Source of the DNA: Gluconobacter cadivus
GTDB lineage: Bacteria > Pseudomonadota > Alphaproteobacteria > Acetobacterales > Acetobacteraceae
Reading direction: 5' to 3'
Assembly: GCF_015244745.1 (NCBI RefSeq)
Contig: NZ_JABCQI010000007.1
Span: forward strand, 62,001 to 126,000
Length of the DNA: 64,000 nt
Below are positions 61,556-64,000 of this stretch, piece after piece (the first letter of the stretch is position 1; the number at the start of each line of letters is the position of its first letter). The notes below the pieces were generated by a model that saw only the letters and a program-made list of their open reading frames with translations, was not told the origin of the DNA and made no database searches. The position numbers and the translations under genes were made by a program.

Positions 61556-62658
61556 TGGCTGTTTCTCCAATGAGCAAATTTTTCCTTAACGGACGCTTTT
61601 CCGTCCAGTCGCTCAGTGGCGTTCAGCGTTTTGCGACGGAAATTACGCGTGCCCTTTCGGAAATCTGGCCTGCGGATCTGCCACCCCCAGAACTCCTGAC
61701 ACCCCGGACAAATCCCGGGACTTCAGTGTCTGTCGATCTTGGTTTTTCTGCACGTTCCTTTGGCCGGTTCCAGGGGCAGATCTGGGAACAGATTGATCTG
61801 CCAAAAGCCGCGGCATCAGGATTACTCGTGAATCTGGGCAATACGGCCCCTCTTCGCCTGTCATCGCGGCATAGTCGACAACTGGTTGTCATTCATGATG
61901 CCGGTGTCTTTTCAACGCCACAGTCTTACTCGCGTCAGTTTCGCGCCTATTACAAGATTTTGCATCGCCTTCTGGCATTGGGCAAAACGCGCATCGTTAC
62001 GGTCTCAGAGTTTTCCAGAAATGACATCGCACGTCATTTAAAGATCGATCCTGCACGTATCAGCGTCATCACCGAGGGTGCGGATCATGCCACCCGCATT
62101 GCCGCGGACAGATCCGTTTTAGAGACCCATGGTCTGGAAAGCGGAAAATACGTTCTGGCAGTTGGCAACAAAGCACCTCACAAAGATTTTGCAGCCCTTG
62201 ATCACCTCGCCGCAACGCTGGGTCAGCGCGGGATCAAACTCGTCATCAGCGGTGGAATGAACGGACGGGTTTTCAGCGCAGGCGCTCCTGATCTGCAACA
62301 CGCAACCTATGTCGGCAGGGTCACGGATGCGGAGCTGCACGCGCTCTATAGTGAAGCCGCCTGTTTTGTCTTTCCGTCCATCTATGAAGGTTTCGGCCTC
62401 CCACCCGTAGAAGCTATGGCAGCCGGTTGCCCTGTTGTTGCCCGCGATATTCCCGTCCTGCGCGAAGTGTGCAGTCAAGCCGCCCTGTTCGGTCGAACCC
62501 CCGCCGATCTGACGGCGCGTGTCATTGAATTGCTCGACAATCACGAACGCGCCAATGACCTTCGCCGCGCGGGATACGAACAGGTTCAGAAATACCGCTG
62601 GACGATCGCCGCAAGACAGCTTCTAGACATCATGCGCGAGGAATCTGCCAAATGCTGA
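61555..62658 (+). CDS. Glycosyltransferase family 4/1
   Basis: A 367-residue GT-B enzyme. Opening FFLNGRFSVQSLSGVQRFATEI is typical of the GT4 branch beside Wzc genes; VIHDAGVFSTPQSYSRQFRAYY, VSEFSRNDIARHL, VLAVGNKAPHKDF and FPSIYEGFGLPPVEAMAAGCPVV (E-x7-E) follow. Adds a later sugar of the repeat unit. Coupled to the Wzc gene by 1-bp overlap and to the next gene by a 7-bp overlap. A second in-frame ATG (61570) is possible. Confidence 0.92.
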   Translation: MAVSPMSKFFLNGRFSVQSLSGVQRFATEITRALSEIWPADLPPPELLTPRTNPGTSVSVDLGFSARSFGRFQGQIWEQIDLPKAAASGLLVNLGNTAPLRLSSRHSRQLVVIHDAGVFSTPQSYSRQFRAYYKILHRLLALGKTRIVTVSEFSRNDIARHLKIDPARISVITEGADHATRIAADRSVLETHGLESGKYVLAVGNKAPHKDFAALDHLAATLGQRGIKLVISGGMNGRVFSAGAPDLQHATYVGRVTDAELHALYSEAACFVFPSIYEGFGLPPVEAMAAGCPVVARDIPVLREVCSQAALFGRTPADLTARVIELLDNHERANDLRRAGYEQVQKYRWTIAARQLLDIMREESAKC

Positions 62659-63023
62659 CAGCTTCCCGCCTATTGGCGATAATGATTGGCATCGCTGCCA
62701 TCGTACCTGCCTGTGGACAGGACGAGAGCGCAGGTCTTTCCCCAAGAAAGATGGTCTTATGGTGCACAGTCATGGATGGAGCCTCGAAACGCCTTTTCGC
62801 GTCTGATCCGGTTCCTACATCCGCACTTAGCCATATGGCTCTATGGAATGCCAACAGTCGTTTCATAACAATCGTCAATAGTCGCTACAATCTGACAATC
62901 CGTAACAACGATCATTCATGTTCCGTTTACCTCGATATGACACACGCTACAAAAGCCCGCGACGTGCTCGTCTCCCTAGCGCAACAGCGTGGCAACCGTA
63001 TTGTAAACGTCGGATCGAATTAA
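62652..63023 (+). CDS. Small secreted protein of unknown function in the exopolysaccharide operon
   Basis: A 123-residue protein with a Sec signal (LLAIMIGIAAIVPACG, cleavage near residue 22; the Cys is followed by GQ and might be a lipobox). The mature part (about 100 residues) contains MVLWCTVMDGASKRLFASD, FITIVNSRYNLTIRNND and CSVYLDMTHATKARDVLVSL; two Cys could form a disulfide. No family recognised. It is tightly embedded between two glycosyltransferase genes (7-bp overlap before, 3 bp after), so a role in assembly or modification of the polymer in the periplasm is likely (inference). Confidence 0.75.
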   Translation: MLTASRLLAIMIGIAAIVPACGQDESAGLSPRKMVLWCTVMDGASKRLFASDPVPTSALSHMALWNANSRFITIVNSRYNLTIRNNDHSCSVYLDMTHATKARDVLVSLAQQRGNRIVNVGSN

Positions 63024-63026
63024 TTC

Positions 63027-64000
63027 ATGACCCCCGATACAACCCAGATGCCCTCGGCAGACCTCCTCTGCCCTCACGGTTCTCATGAGGACAACCGACA
63101 GATGCAGCCGACACCCACGAACACTGAAGAGACTGTGCTTTTTACAGAAAAAATGCAGGTCGTTGTGGGTATCGCCACCAGTAGCCGTCCAACAATTCTG
63201 GCCGAACTCGTGCGTCAACTGGCTCATCAAACGGTCAAACCACACAGAATCATCATCAGTTACGCCAAACCGGACGATATTTCCGCTATTCCCCAGACAC
63301 TTCGGGACATGGCTTCAGTCGAATTCGTTACCGGGCACCAGGGAGCTGCCGTTCAGCGCAATGTCATCCTTGACCGCCTTAAAGACGAAGATATCGTCCT
63401 GTTTTTCGATGACGACTTTTTTCCCCACCCCACATATATCGCCCGTATCATCGAAGCATTTCGTGACAATCCCAATATTCTGGGCGCAACAGGACACGTT
63501 CTGGCGGATGGCGCACAAGGGCCCGGTCTGCTGATTGAAGATGCAAACCGTCTGAATGCCCAGGCCGACACAGCGGCAGTTTCTAAAATCGAAGATGCTT
63601 TCAACACTTACGGCTGCAACATGGCGTTCCGTTGCGCCGCCATAAAACGTCTTGGCGCGCGCTTCGATGAAAGACTCCCTCTCTATTCCTGGTATGAAGA
63701 CATAGATTTTTCCCGCTCTCTTCTGCCCCACGGCCGGGTCGTCAAGGTCAACAGCGCGCAAGGTGTGCACCTTGGAAACAAGACCGGGAAAGGCTCCGAA
63801 CTGCGGCTAGGTTACTCCCAGATCATCAATTGCATTTATCTGGCCCAGAAAGGAACGTATCCTTGGTCCAACGCCCTGAAAAGCGCGGGGAGGCATCTCG
63901 TTATTAACACCCTGAAATCATTCAGACCCGAATATTACATCGACCGCAAAGGCCGTTTGCTAGGCAATCTGATCGGACTTGGCGACCTGCTGAGGAACCG
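63027..64000 (+). CDS. Glycosyltransferase family 2 (partial, runs off the window)
   Basis: Open from ATG 63027 to the last base with no stop, 324 full codons. The GT2 fold begins at MQVVVGIATSSRPTILAELV (near residue 43), with VLFFDDDFFPHPTYI as the DXD-type metal site and NMAFRCAAI and YSWYEDIDFSRSLL as the acceptor/catalytic ED motif. The 42 residues before the fold are polar and may be a linker; ATG 63102 or 63153 are alternative starts. It directly follows the small secreted protein, so it is the next gene of the polysaccharide operon. Confidence 0.87.
   Translation, partial: MTPDTTQMPSADLLCPHGSHEDNRQMQPTPTNTEETVLFTEKMQVVVGIATSSRPTILAELVRQLAHQTVKPHRIIISYAKPDDISAIPQTLRDMASVEFVTGHQGAAVQRNVILDRLKDEDIVLFFDDDFFPHPTYIARIIEAFRDNPNILGATGHVLADGAQGPGLLIEDANRLNAQADTAAVSKIEDAFNTYGCNMAFRCAAIKRLGARFDERLPLYSWYEDIDFSRSLLPHGRVVKVNSAQGVHLGNKTGKGSELRLGYSQIINCIYLAQKGTYPWSNALKSAGRHLVINTLKSFRPEYYIDRKGRLLGNLIGLGDLLRN

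Noticed and set aside
1-64000. CRISPR arrays, rRNA genes and complete insertion sequences
   Set aside because: No regularly spaced repeats, no rRNA sequence and no transposase with terminal inverted repeats were seen.

Overview
The window looks like chromosome from an acetic acid bacterium (Acetobacteraceae, most like Gluconobacter or a close relative). The evidence is a membrane PQQ quinoprotein dehydrogenase, a type II NADH dehydrogenase, an OprB porin, an alphaproteobacterial RpoH, a GumD/Wzc-type exopolysaccharide locus and a high-GC background. This is inferred from gene content; no rRNA is present.

Layout. 0.3-6.6 kb: phosphoglucomutase, a TonB receptor and NDH-2. 6.7-11.5 kb: a divergent four-gene module (zinc-ribbon peptidase, transglutaminase / circularly permuted ATP-grasp, alpha-E protein), a known partnership thought to make or process a peptide-like amide product. 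11.4-16.3 kb: a TIM-family isomerase translationally coupled to a DeoR regulator, a YbaK deacylase, a DUF2075 ATPase and a secreted beta-propeller protein. 16.3-18.5 kb: a sharply AT-rich tract holding one orphan alpha/beta hydrolase-like gene, ending at a tRNA-Tyr gene; this is the clearest sign of horizontal transfer. 18.6-31.7 kb: housekeeping genes (rlmB, rluD, rpoH, gap-pgk) mixed with an OYE/ArsR pair, TspO, a membrane-anchored exonuclease VII-like protein, a secreted Ntn hydrolase and an Lrp-permease pair.

31.8-46.2 kb: a class V aminotransferase; a PQQ dehydrogenase that I read as quinate/shikimate type, with an outer-membrane barrel and a divergent GAF-Fis regulator; a SulP transporter; a Dyp peroxidase; and a run of PstS, OprB and polyphosphate kinase 2.

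46.2-64.0 kb: a surface-polysaccharide region. It holds an acyltransferase, an unusual Gly/Ser/His/Cys-rich protein, a Wzx flippase, a Sel1-repeat protein, a PAP2 phosphatase, a polymerase/ligase, glycosyltransferases, a short Wza/GumB-type export lipoprotein with a separate outer-membrane barrel, a priming glycosyl-phosphate transferase, a Wzc-type co-polymerase/kinase, a small secreted protein and a family 2 glycosyltransferase cut by the window edge. Together these make a nearly complete Wzx/Wzy-type pathway in two divergent operons around 57.7 kb.

No rRNA, CRISPR array or complete insertion sequence was seen. Start codons were often moved downstream of the longest open frame where a family N-terminus, signal peptide or Shine-Dalgarno site supported it. 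Family assignments come from motif recognition by eye; no database search was run.
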